A stretch of DNA of 64,000 nt from JAJZJT01 sp964610905. Lineage in GTDB: Bacteria > Actinomycetota > Acidimicrobiia > Acidimicrobiales > RAAP-2. The notes under the pieces were generated by a model. That model was not told the origin of the DNA, did not search any database, and worked only from the letters and a program-made list of their open reading frames with translations. The stretch covers positions 6,451 to 70,450 of the forward strand of contig CAZSYT010000004.1 of the NCBI GenBank assembly GCA_964610905.1, read 5' to 3'. Both the position numbers and the translations under genes were made by a program. Shown piece by piece: positions 44,652 to 52,691 of the stretch. Each line of letters opens with the position of its first letter. The first letter of the stretch is position 1.

Positions 44652-44656
44652 GTGGC

Positions 44657-45118
44657 TCACGCTACGACGGGCTCGGGGGAGCGCGCTTCTCGGTTCCTGA
44701 TCGGTCTGGTCACCTGCTTCGCCAGGCACGGCGGCATCCCCACCGGGACGCCAGCAGCCTGGCCCCGGTAGACGCTCGGCGGCATGCCGACCAGCTCCGC
44801 GAAGCGGGTGCTGAAGGTGCCCAACGAGGCACACCCGACCGCGAAGCAGACCTCGGTCACGGTCAGGTCGCCACGTCCGAGCAGCGCCATCGCACGCTCG
44901 ACCCGTCGCGTCATCAGGTAGCTGTACGGCGGCTCGCCGTAGGCGGTCCGGAACTGGCGGCTGAAGTGCCCCGCCGACATGTGGGCCTCACGGGCGAGCA
45001 GCTCGACGTTGAGCGGCCGTGCGTACTCGCGGTCGATCCGGTCGCGGGCGAGCCGGAGCAGTGCGAGGTCGCGCAGGTGCTCCGTCGTGCCGCGTCTCGT
45101 CGTCACTCGCACGAGCAT
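44657..45118 (-). CDS. AraC-type DNA-binding protein without sensor domain
   Basis: 153 residues made up of the two helix-turn-helix motifs only (LARLARDRIDREYARPLNVELLA start region; AHMSAGHFSRQFRTAYGEPPYSY; then VTEVCFAVGCASLGTFSTRF). No ligand-binding domain is fused. The C-terminal tail is Pro/Arg-rich. It probably activates its own operon with the VOC and DUF1801 genes. ATG 45118 is used; a GTG six codons later is possible. Confidence 0.85.
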   Translation of the reverse strand: MLVRVTTRRGTTEHLRDLALLRLARDRIDREYARPLNVELLAREAHMSAGHFSRQFRTAYGEPPYSYLMTRRVERAMALLGRGDLTVTEVCFAVGCASLGTFSTRFAELVGMPPSVYRGQAAGVPVGMPPCLAKQVTRPIRNREARSPEPVVA

Positions 45119-45169
45119 GCCAGGTCGCGCCAGAGGCCCGGGGCGGCGCTGCCCGCACGAGCCCGGTGG

Positions 45170-45685
45170 CTACCAGCGGCCCCGGTGGACGACCTCGTCG
45201 AACGGGCGACGGTCGGGGCGGGCGATCGGCGTGAGGGCCCGGTCGGCCGGGTAGCCCAGGGCCAGCATGTAGGCGCAGATCCGGTCCTCGGGAATGCCGA
45301 GGATGCGCCGGCAGGCGTCCTGGTCGCCGATGGCAGAGTGGCCCGAGCCGATCCCCAGGTCGGCGGCGGCCAACAGCATCGCCATGGTCGCCTGGCCGAG
45401 GTCGTACTGGTCCAGGGTCCGGTAGCGCTCTTCCTCCGGCTGGCGGAGGGTCAGCACCACCGCGGCGGCAGCTCCGGCGAGGTGCCGTGCTCCCGCCCAG
45501 ACGGTGGTCAGCTCCTGCAGCGTCGCGGCGTCGGTCACGACGACGAAGTCCCACGGCTGCCGGTTCGACGCCGACGGCGATCGCCGGCCTGCTTCGAGGA
45601 CCCGGTCGAGGTCGCCTCCCGCGATGGCCCGGTCGTCGTAGGAGCGGACGTTGCGCCGCGCCCTGATGGCGTCCCACGTCTCCAC
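45170..45685 (-). CDS. Nitroreductase family FMN protein
   Basis: 171 residues from GTG 45685. METWDAIRARRNVRSYDDRAI at the N-terminus, RSPSASNRQPWDFVVV (FMN), DLGQATMAMLLAAADLGIGS, GIPEDRICAYMLALGYP and RRPFDEVVHRGRW are classic. It uses NAD(P)H to reduce nitroaromatics, flavins or unsaturated compounds. TAGCCT on the minus strand (45692-45697) lies 6 nt before the start, so the transcript appears leaderless. It is unrelated in position to the first nitroreductase at 39.3 kb, but shares the C-terminal motif. Confidence 0.88.
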   Translation of the reverse strand: METWDAIRARRNVRSYDDRAIAGGDLDRVLEAGRRSPSASNRQPWDFVVVTDAATLQELTTVWAGARHLAGAAAAVVLTLRQPEEERYRTLDQYDLGQATMAMLLAAADLGIGSGHSAIGDQDACRRILGIPEDRICAYMLALGYPADRALTPIARPDRRPFDEVVHRGRW

Positions 45686-46002
45686 GGTCCCAGGCTACGG
45701 GGCGACGTCGTCGGGCGCGTTCGGGGAGCTGGGCGCCGCCTGGCGGCTGCCGTCCCGGCGCACGGACGCCCGTGTGCGACCGAACGTGCGTCCCCGGCGT
45801 GTCCCCGGCAGGGCGCCCGAGGCGCCGCCTCGGGGGACCGGCCCGTCGTGGCCTCGCCCGAGCCGACGGCCAGCGGGTCGCCGGGGCTGTCACCCGGCGC
45901 GCGGACACGACGCGTGCAGCGCGGCGAGCTCGCCGGCAAGGTGCCGGGCAAGCCCGAAGGCGACGGTGGTCCCGATCCGTCTCGACCGACCTCGGAGGTG
46001 CC
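45686..46002. other. Intergenic region, no gene seen
   Basis: About 317 bp between divergent genes. Apart from the nitroreductase -10 box at its left end and a GGAGG site at its right end, I see no structured element. The open frames here are Arg/Ala-rich and look non-coding. Confidence 0.5.
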
Positions 46003-46785
46003 GTGCTCCCGAACCCCGCCCCGCGCTCCACTCCAGCACCGGCATCGTCGACCGCCCGGCCCGACGATGCGACCGCCCGGCCCGACGATGCGACCGCCCG
46101 GCCCGTGCCCGCCGTCCTGCAGGTGACCCCGTGGCACGACCCGGTGGTCGACGCCCACGGGATGCACCCGTGCTCGCGCTACGTCGAGCTGTACTGGCTC
46201 GGCGTGCTCGGCCCGTCGACCACGTGGCTGCTCCGCCGGATCGCCTACGGCCTCGAGGTCCACGACGCGGGCTTCGCCCTCGACCTGCCCGAGACGGCCC
46301 GGTCGCTCGGTCTCGGCGGGCGGCTCGGCCCGAGCTCGCCGTTCCGGCGGGCCCTGCGGCGGCTGGTCACCTTCGAGCTGGCACGTCCTCACGGCCTCGA
46401 CGGGCTCGCCGTACGGACCTGCGTTCCACCCCTCCCCCTCCGCCATCTCCAGCGCCTCCCGGCGTCCCTGCAACGGAGCCACCAGCGCTTCCTCGAGGAG
46501 CAGCAGCTCCCCGACGCCGAGCGCACACGGCGCCGTGCCAAGCGGTTGGCGACCGGCCTGGCCGCCTCGGGGAACGACGCCCCGGCCATCGAAGCGACGC
46601 TCGCCCGGTGGCAGTTCCACCCGGCCGTCGCCTACCAGGTCGCCCGTGACGTCCTCGGTCACCGCGAGGCCACCGCGGCGCCACTGCCCCCGCCCGCACC
46701 GCTGCGACCTGGGTCGGGCCACCGCCCGGCCGAGCACGGAGCAGTGCCGCCCTCGCCGCGGCGCGTCCCGCCTGCACCTCGCTAG
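46003..46785 (+). CDS. Conserved hypothetical actinobacterial protein
   Basis: 260 residues from GTG 46003 with GGAGG at about 5 nt. After a TARPDDA repeat (about 16-35) the conserved core begins: WHDPVVDAHGMHPCSRYVELYWLGVLGPSTTWLLRR and later FELARPHG, VRTCVPPLPLRHLQRLP (segments shortened). It is a helical, soluble protein that may contain a winged-helix-like section around YGLEVHDAGFALDL. The C-terminal 35 residues are Pro/Arg-rich. I recognise the family as widespread in actinobacteria but know no function. The downstream aldo/keto reductase has its own promoter inside this gene's end. Confidence 0.65.
   Translation: MLPNPAPRSTPAPASSTARPDDATARPDDATARPVPAVLQVTPWHDPVVDAHGMHPCSRYVELYWLGVLGPSTTWLLRRIAYGLEVHDAGFALDLPETARSLGLGGRLGPSSPFRRALRRLVTFELARPHGLDGLAVRTCVPPLPLRHLQRLPASLQRSHQRFLEEQQLPDAERTRRRAKRLATGLAASGNDAPAIEATLARWQFHPAVAYQVARDVLGHREATAAPLPPPAPLRPGSGHRPAEHGAVPPSPRRVPPAPR
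46049..46105. repeat. 21-bp tandem repeat in the hypothetical gene
   Basis: Units beginning CGACCGCCCGGCCCGACGAT at 46049-46069 and 46070-46090 are identical, with a 15-bp partial third copy. They encode TARPDDA. Confidence 0.88.
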
Positions 46786-46795
46786 CCTGGGCGCC

Positions 46796-47767
46796 GTGCA
46801 GACGCGCCACCTCGGGTCCCTGCCCGTCTCCGCCATCGGGCTCGGCTGCATGGGCATGTCCGAGTTCTACGGGCCGGGCGACGAGGCCGAGTCGATCGCT
46901 ACCATCCGCCGGGCGCTCGACCTCGGCTGCACCTTCCTCGACACGGCCGACATGTACGGCCCCTTCACCAACGAGCGGCTGGTCGGCCGGGCGATCGCCG
47001 GCCGGCGCGACGAGGTCGTCCTCGCCACCAAGTTCGGCAACGAGCGCCGCGAGGACGGGTCGTGGATCGGCGTCAACGGCCGGCCCGAGTACGTGCGCTC
47101 GGCTTGCGACGGCTCGCTCGAGCGCCTCGGCGTCGACCACGTCGACCTCTACTACCAGCACCGCGTCGACACGACGGTCCCCGTCGAGGAGACCGTAGGC
47201 GCCATGGCCGAGCTGGTGGCGGCCGGCAAGGTGCGCCACCTCGGGCTGTCGGAGGCCTCGCCGGCGACCATCCGGCGAGCGCACGCCGTCCACCCGATCG
47301 CCGCCTTGCAGACCGAGTACAGCCTGTTCACCCGCGACGTCGAGACCGACATCCTCCCCACCGTGCGCGAGCTCGGCATCGGGTTCGTCGCCTACAGCCC
47401 GCTCGGCCGTGGGCTCCTGACCGGAACGATCAGGGACGTGGGCGACCTCTCCGAAGGAGACTCGCGCACGCGGCGCTTCCCCCGGTTCGAACCCGGGCAC
47501 CTCGAGCACAACCTCGCCCTCGTCGCCCAGGTCGAGTCCCTGGCAGCGAGGAAGGGCTGCACGGCGGGCCAGGTGGCGCTGGCATGGGTCCTCGCCCGGG
47601 GTGACGACGTCGTGCCCATCCCGGGGACCAAGCGCCGCACCTACCTCGAGGAGAACGTCGCCGCCGCCGACGTCACGCTCGGCCCCGAGGACCTCGTCTG
47701 GCTCGACGAGCACGTGGGCGCGCCCGAGGGCGACCGCTACGCCGACATGGGGACGGTCAACCGCTAG
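46796..47767 (+). CDS. Aldo/keto reductase
   Basis: 323 residues, GTG 46796, with TAGCCT (46783-46788) 7 nt upstream, a leaderless arrangement. TIM-barrel motifs are GLGCMGMSEFYGPGDE, DTADMYGPFTNE (Asp, catalytic Tyr), ATKFG (Lys), YYQHRVD (His), QTEYSLFTRDVE and PIPGTKRRTYLEEN (NADPH). It belongs to the AKR13/YakC-like group that reduces aldehydes and ketones. The gene converges on an unusual SDR. Confidence 0.92.
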   Translation: MQTRHLGSLPVSAIGLGCMGMSEFYGPGDEAESIATIRRALDLGCTFLDTADMYGPFTNERLVGRAIAGRRDEVVLATKFGNERREDGSWIGVNGRPEYVRSACDGSLERLGVDHVDLYYQHRVDTTVPVEETVGAMAELVAAGKVRHLGLSEASPATIRRAHAVHPIAALQTEYSLFTRDVETDILPTVRELGIGFVAYSPLGRGLLTGTIRDVGDLSEGDSRTRRFPRFEPGHLEHNLALVAQVESLAARKGCTAGQVALAWVLARGDDVVPIPGTKRRTYLEENVAAADVTLGPEDLVWLDEHVGAPEGDRYADMGTVNR

Positions 47768-47811
47768 CTCCGGACCCCGAGCGCCGTCAGGCCGAGCGCG
47801 GTCGAGGACCC

Positions 47812-48630
47812 CTACGGCCGCCCGTCGGTCGCCCCCGCGCCCGGGTCGGCGGGGATCCGCCCGGCACGGAACGCCTCCAGCCACTGCGGGAACTCGACGG
47901 CCACGATCCGCTGGCCCGTCACGCCGGCGGCCTCGGGCGAGGCCAGGAAGACCGCCGGCGGTCCCATCACCGACGCCGGCAGCAGCCGGGCGCGGGCCTC
48001 GTCGGGCAGGTCGTCGGGGATCATCCCGGTGGCGGTGGCTCCGCCGGGCAGCAGGAGGTTGACCGCCACGCCGAAGGGGCGCAGGTCCTCCACCATCACG
48101 AGGCTCAGCGACTCGGCCCCGGCCCGCGCCGGCCCGTAGGGGACGAAGCCGCGCCGGCGCATCGTGGCGTGGTTCATCGACACGTTGACGAAGCGGCCCG
48201 AGCCTTGGGCGACGAGGCGCGGCGCGAACGCCCTTGCGACCAAGAAGTACCCGGTGAGATCGGTCGCCACCACGTCGACGAACCCCTCGGGGGTCACGTC
48301 GAAGAACGGCAAGGGCTGCTCGAAGAAGCGCGGGTTGACGGTCCGCATGCCGATGCCGGCGTTGTTCACGACGACGTCGACGCCGCCGAGCACGTCGAAG
48401 GCCTCCTCGGCCGCCGCCTCGACCGATCCCGGGTCGCGTACGTCGACGGGAAGGGCGAAGGCGTCGAGCCCGTCCGTACGGCGCCGACCCACCGCCTCGT
48501 CGAGCCGGGGGGTCGGCCGGCTGGCGAAGGCGACATGGGCCCCGGCCCAGAGGAGCGCGTCGGCCATCGCCGCGCCGAGCCCGCTGGTCGCTCCGGTCAC
48601 TACCGCACGCGTGCCCGTCAGCTCCCCCAC
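47812..48630 (-). CDS. SDR family protein with Arg in place of catalytic Lys
   Basis: 272 residues. Dinucleotide motif TGATSGLGAAMADALL and NNAGIGM are normal. The active site reads NVSMNHATMRRRGFVPYGPARAG, so Tyr is present, but the Lys of YxxxK is Arg (YGPAR). The segment after NNAG is longer than usual (RTVNPRFFEQPLPFFDVTP). It may be a reduced-activity or binding-type SDR. Start GTG 48630 has TAGCGT (48643-48638) 7 nt upstream, another leaderless promoter. Confidence 0.8.
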   Translation of the reverse strand: MGELTGTRAVVTGATSGLGAAMADALLWAGAHVAFASRPTPRLDEAVGRRRTDGLDAFALPVDVRDPGSVEAAAEEAFDVLGGVDVVVNNAGIGMRTVNPRFFEQPLPFFDVTPEGFVDVVATDLTGYFLVARAFAPRLVAQGSGRFVNVSMNHATMRRRGFVPYGPARAGAESLSLVMVEDLRPFGVAVNLLLPGGATATGMIPDDLPDEARARLLPASVMGPPAVFLASPEAAGVTGQRIVAVEFPQWLEAFRAGRIPADPGAGATDGRP

Positions 48631-48843
48631 CGGGCGGACGCTACCCCATCCGACGGCCCGGTCGGCTGTCGGGGGGCGCGCCGTTCGACGCGGCTGTACT
48701 GGCACGACGCGGCTCCGTCGGGCCCTGTTGGGCGGTCCGACCCGCCCGGTGGGCGTGCCGGCAACGGAGGGCTAGGGTCGGCTCCGCCAGCTCGCCACAG
48801 CGGTGGTGGAATTGCACTGACAATGAAACAAGGGGGAGCGACC

Positions 48844-50769
48844 GTGACGAGTGAGGACGCCAGGACGAGCCGGAGTCGCGTGGCGCCGTCGCCCTCGACG
48901 GTCGCCGCCAACGCGGCCGTCGCGGCGAGCCTGCCGCTCGACGACCCGGCCGACTTCGAGCGCGTCGAGCGCGGCCGGATCGCCGGCCTCGACAGCCTCG
49001 TCGTCGCCCACGACCACTCCCCCACCCACCGTGTCTGGGACATGGACGCCTACCGCTTCGTCAGCGGCGACGCGCCCGACACGGTGAACCCGAGCCTCTG
49101 GCGTCAGGCGAAGCTGAACAACGTCCACGGGTTGTTCGAGGTCGCCGACCGCATCTACCAGGTCCGCGGCTACGACATCTCGAACATCACCCTCGTCGCG
49201 GGCGAGACGGGGTGGATCGTCATCGACCCGCTCACCTCGACCGAGACGGCGCGGGCAGCCATGCAGCTCGTCACTGCCCACCTCGGCGAGCGGCCCGTGC
49301 AGGCGGTCATCTACACCCACAGTCACGCCGACCACTTCATGGGGGTCCAGGGCGTCATCTCCCGCGACGAGCTCCGCGAACGGGGCATCCCCATCGTCGC
49401 CCCGCTCGGGTTCCTCGAGGCCGCCGTCTTCGAGAACGTCATCGCCGGCAACGCCATGCTCCGCCGGGCCGCCTTCATGTACGGCAACCTGCTCGAGCGG
49501 GGCCCGGACGGCCAGGTCGACTGCGGGCTCGGCAAGACGGTCCCGGCCGGGACCACCAGCCTCGTCGCCCCGACCCACCTCGTCGGCTCCACGGGCGAGG
49601 AGCTCGTCCTCGACGGGGTCCGCATCGTGTTCCAGTACACGCCGGACGCCGAGGCCCCCGCCGAGATGACCTTCCACTTCCCCGAGCTGCGCGCCCTGTG
49701 CGCCGCCGAGAACTGCACGAGCGTGATGCACAACCTCTACACACTCCGAGGTGCCGAGGTGCGAGACGCGCTGGCGTGGAGCAAGTACATCAACGAGTCG
49801 ATCGAGCTCTTCGCGGCCCGCTCCGACGTGCTCTTCGCCAGCCACCACTGGCCGCGCTTCGGCACGGCGGAGCTCACCCGGTACCTGCGCACCCAGCGAG
49901 ACACGTACCGGTACCTGCACGACCAGACCATGCGCCTCGCCAACCAGGGCTTCACGCCCCTCGAGATCGCCGAGCAGGTCGAGCTCCCCCCGACCCTCGC
50001 CGCCGAGTTCTCGAACCGCGGCTACTACGGCACGGTGAGCCACAACGTCAAGGCCGTCTACCAGAAGTACCTCGGCTTCTTCGACGGCCACCCGGCCCAC
50101 TTGCACCCCCTGCCGCCCGTCGAAGCGGGTGCCCGCTTCGTCGCCTACATGGGCGGCTCGGACGCCGTCGTCGAGCGAGCGCGCGCCGACTACGAGGCGG
50201 GCGAGTACCGGTGGGTGGCCGAGGTCCTCACCCACGTGGTCTTCGCCGAGCCCGACAACCTCGCGGCACGCGAGCTGCAGGCCGCCGCCTTCGAGCAGCT
50301 GGCGTACGCGGCCGAGTCCGGGCCGTGGCGCAACTTCTACCTGACCGGGGCGTCGGAGCTGCGCGGCGGGCTCCCTGCGGCCGCTCCCCTGCGACCCGGT
50401 GCGCGTGCCGAGGTGGTCGCCGCGCTCAGCGCCGACATGGTCTTCGACCTCCTCGCCGTCCGGCTCGACGGACCGCGCGCCGACGGCATCGAGCTGGTCG
50501 TCAACTGGCGCTTCACCGACACGGGCGAGGAGTGGGCGCTGCGGCTCGAGCACTGCGCCCTCAACTACGTGCCGCGGCTCGACGGCTCGGCGGGCGTGAC
50601 CGTCACGTTGGCCCGGACGACGCTCGACGCCATCTTGACCCAGCAGGTGTCGATGCTCGACGCGCTCGGCGCCGGCGACGTCGTCCTCGACGGCGACGCC
50701 GAGCTGCTCGTGACCCTCTTCGGCCTGCTCGAGCTCGCCGAGCCCGCCTTCGCCGTCACCCTCCCCTGA
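48844..50769 (+). CDS. Alkyl/aryl sulfatase (SdsA1-like metallo-beta-lactamase fold)
   Basis: 641 residues from GTG 48844, which has AGGGGGAG upstream; ATG 48823 is an alternative without such a site. The MBL domain carries YTHSHADHFMGVQG (Zn ligands HxHxDH), CTSVMHNLYTLRG and SHHWPRFG. A helical dimerisation domain (RDTYRYLHDQTMRLANQG) and a C-terminal SCP2-like domain (about 515-641, hydrophobic substrate binding) follow. It hydrolyses primary or secondary alkyl sulfates such as dodecyl sulfate. No signal peptide is seen, so it may act in the cytoplasm, unlike secreted SdsA1. Confidence 0.9.
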   Translation: MTSEDARTSRSRVAPSPSTVAANAAVAASLPLDDPADFERVERGRIAGLDSLVVAHDHSPTHRVWDMDAYRFVSGDAPDTVNPSLWRQAKLNNVHGLFEVADRIYQVRGYDISNITLVAGETGWIVIDPLTSTETARAAMQLVTAHLGERPVQAVIYTHSHADHFMGVQGVISRDELRERGIPIVAPLGFLEAAVFENVIAGNAMLRRAAFMYGNLLERGPDGQVDCGLGKTVPAGTTSLVAPTHLVGSTGEELVLDGVRIVFQYTPDAEAPAEMTFHFPELRALCAAENCTSVMHNLYTLRGAEVRDALAWSKYINESIELFAARSDVLFASHHWPRFGTAELTRYLRTQRDTYRYLHDQTMRLANQGFTPLEIAEQVELPPTLAAEFSNRGYYGTVSHNVKAVYQKYLGFFDGHPAHLHPLPPVEAGARFVAYMGGSDAVVERARADYEAGEYRWVAEVLTHVVFAEPDNLAARELQAAAFEQLAYAAESGPWRNFYLTGASELRGGLPAAAPLRPGARAEVVAALSADMVFDLLAVRLDGPRADGIELVVNWRFTDTGEEWALRLEHCALNYVPRLDGSAGVTVTLARTTLDAILTQQVSMLDALGAGDVVLDGDAELLVTLFGLLELAEPAFAVTLP

Positions 50770-51859
50770 TCCCTCGGTCCCCGCAACCGGGCTCCCCGCA
50801 ACCGGGCTCCCCGCAACCGGGCTCCCCGCAACCGGGCTCCCCGCAACCGGGGCGCCGACCGGAGGCGCCTTCGCCGGGCGCGGTCCGGCTGCCCGCCGAG
50901 GCCAGCCGCTCGGCGAGCGTCGGCGGGCCGTACGGGACGGCGTGTGGAGCGGGCTCGCGGCGTCGCTCGAGGGCAGCGTTGACCTCGCCGCCGACCAGCA
51001 CGGCCATCCCCGTCAGGTAGAGCCAGAAGATGAGGATCGCCACGCCGGCGAAGGCGCCGTAGGTCCGGGCGTAGCTCCCGACGCTCGACGTGTAGACCGA
51101 GAAGCCGAGCGACACGACGGCCCACAGCACCGTGCCGAGGACCGCTCCCGGGCTCACCCACTGCCACCGTCGGAGAGGCCGGTTGGGCGCGAGGTTGTAG
51201 AGCAGCGAGAACAGCAGCGTCATCAACGCCAGGGCGACCACCCAGCGCAGCACCGTCCACGCCACCACGAACAGCGCGCCGCGCACCCCGCCGTGCACGA
51301 GCCGGTCGAGCTGCGGACCGAACACCACGAGCGCCGAGGCGGCACCGCCGAGGACGGCGGCACCGCCGAGCAGTGGCAGGGCGGCGACACGGGTGGCGAG
51401 GAACGTGCGGTCGCGGGGCAGCTCGTAGGCCATGTCGAGTCCCTCCTGCACCATCACCATGCCCGACGTCGCGCTCCACAGCCCCACGACGGCGGCCACC
51501 ACGGTGGTCGCCAGGTCGCCAGCCGTCCGGTGGTCGACGTTCGAGATGGCGGCCGTGAACACCTCGGCTGCACCCGGCGGGAGGGCTCGGGTCACGCCGT
51601 GGATGAGGCTCACCACGACGTGGCGCGGGACGGTGACCAAAGAGGCGACACCGAGGAGGGCGATCACGACGGGGAAGAGGGCGAGGAACCAGCGGTACGC
51701 GAAGGCGCCGGCGGCGACGTTGACCCGGTCGGCTGCCATGTGGACGCGTGCCGACCGGGCGACGTCGACCCACGCGCCCTCGCCGCGCCACGGCACGCGG
51801 ACCTTCCGAGGGCCACGCGGTCGGAGGCCGCGCCGGCGTCGGGTCCCTCGCTCCGGCAC
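50756..51859 (-). CDS. YihY/BrkB family membrane protein
   Basis: 367 residues. An N-terminal basic segment is followed by about six membrane spans: FAYRWFLALFPVVIALLGVA, ATTVVAAVVGLWSATSGMV and LIFWLYLTGMAVLVGGEVNA are typical of the PF03631 family. The biochemical role is not firmly known. The C-terminal 30 residues are a GCGEP repeat encoded by the 15-bp tandem repeat, giving an odd Cys-rich tail, and the gene's end overlaps the convergent sulfatase by 14 bp. TAGGGT (51871-51866) is 6 nt before GTG 51859, a leaderless promoter. Confidence 0.85.
   Translation of the reverse strand: MPERGTRRRRGLRPRGPRKVRVPWRGEGAWVDVARSARVHMAADRVNVAAGAFAYRWFLALFPVVIALLGVASLVTVPRHVVVSLIHGVTRALPPGAAEVFTAAISNVDHRTAGDLATTVVAAVVGLWSATSGMVMVQEGLDMAYELPRDRTFLATRVAALPLLGGAAVLGGAASALVVFGPQLDRLVHGGVRGALFVVAWTVLRWVVALALMTLLFSLLYNLAPNRPLRRWQWVSPGAVLGTVLWAVVSLGFSVYTSSVGSYARTYGAFAGVAILIFWLYLTGMAVLVGGEVNAALERRREPAPHAVPYGPPTLAERLASAGSRTAPGEGASGRRPGCGEPGCGEPGCGEPGCGEPGCGDRGIRGG
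50777..50850. repeat. 15-bp tandem repeat at the BrkB gene end
   Basis: Nearly five copies of CCCCGCAACCGGGCT, starting 8 bp after the sulfatase stop. On the minus strand they encode the Gly-Cys-Gly-Glu-Pro repeats at the C-terminus of the membrane protein. Confidence 0.88.
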
Positions 51860-51969
51860 GCTGCCACCCTAGGACGACTTCACGCGCCGACCCGGTCCCG
51901 GACCGCCGCGCTCCGGTGCGGAGCCGCAGACGGGCCGTTCGACCCTGGCCCGTGCGCCCGGGTCGGCCG

Positions 51970-52035
51970 TACGGTCGCCCCATGAGCCGACACGGCACCG
52001 ACCTCCGGACCCGGCGCGTCGGAGCGCCACGGTGA
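51970..52035 (+). promoter_or_regulatory. Leaderless promoter and 17-codon mini-ORF before the GNAT gene
   Basis: TACGGT (51970-51975) lies 6 nt before ATG 51982, which opens a 17-residue frame (MSRHGTDLRTRRVGAPR). Its TGA overlaps the GNAT gene's GTG as GTGA. The design is the same as before cofD. Confidence 0.45.
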
Positions 52036-52691
52036 TCAGCCTGGCGAGCTTCGGGGAGCGGCAGGGAGCAGCTGCCGCGGTCCTCGACGCCCTGGGGGAA
52101 CGCCTCACCGCCGTCACCGGTCGGCCGACGGGGCTCCGCCTGGTCCCCGAGCTCGACGCGCCGACCCGGCAGCGGGTGCTCGAGCTCAACGTCGAGGTGT
52201 TCGGCCGGGAGGGCGAGGTGTTCGACCGCCGTGCGCTCGACGAGGTCGCCGCCGACCCCGACGCCCTCTTCCTCGCCCTCGAGATCGACGGGACGCTCGA
52301 GGGGTTCTGCTTCGGCTACTACGAGGAGCCGGGGAAGGAGACGGTGGTGGGCACCGACTTCTACCTCGACACGGGCATGGTGTGCGCACGCTGGCAGCGC
52401 CAGGGCATCTGCGGGCTCGGCGGGGCCGCCGTCCTCCTGCTCGTCCACCTCCTCGGCGACGTCCACCGGGTCGGGCTCTCGGTGTGGGGAGGTGGGCACG
52501 TCGATGAGCTGCTGGCCCTCTACCGGCGCTTCGGCTTCGTCGACGCCGAGGGCTGCGGCTCGCCGCACCGCTGCCTCGCCGTCGACCTCGACGACGGGCG
52601 CGTGGCGGCCTGGCGGATCGCGCTCGGCCTCCCTCCTGCCACCAGCGGCCGCCCACCTGCGACCAGCAGCCGCCCGACCGCCACGACGTGA
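52032..52691 (+). CDS. GNAT-like acetyltransferase
   Basis: 219 residues from GTG 52032. The central segment DALFLALEIDGTLEGFCFGYY, then a beta strand and CARWQRQGICGLGGAAVLLLVHLL, resembles the acetyl-CoA pyrophosphate loop (Q/RxxGxG/A). ELLALYRRFGFVDAEG is the typical end of the fold. The last 20 residues are a Pro/Thr/Ser repeat. The substrate is unknown. It overlaps the following MFS gene by 4 bp, so modification and transport may concern the same compound. Confidence 0.75.
   Translation: MISLASFGERQGAAAAVLDALGERLTAVTGRPTGLRLVPELDAPTRQRVLELNVEVFGREGEVFDRRALDEVAADPDALFLALEIDGTLEGFCFGYYEEPGKETVVGTDFYLDTGMVCARWQRQGICGLGGAAVLLLVHLLGDVHRVGLSVWGGGHVDELLALYRRFGFVDAEGCGSPHRCLAVDLDDGRVAAWRIALGLPPATSGRPPATSSRPTATT

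Noticed and set aside
45772..46002. Longer start for the hypothetical protein at 46003
   Set aside because: The upstream 77 codons are Arg/Ala-rich and look non-coding, whereas GTG 46003 has a clear GGAGG site.
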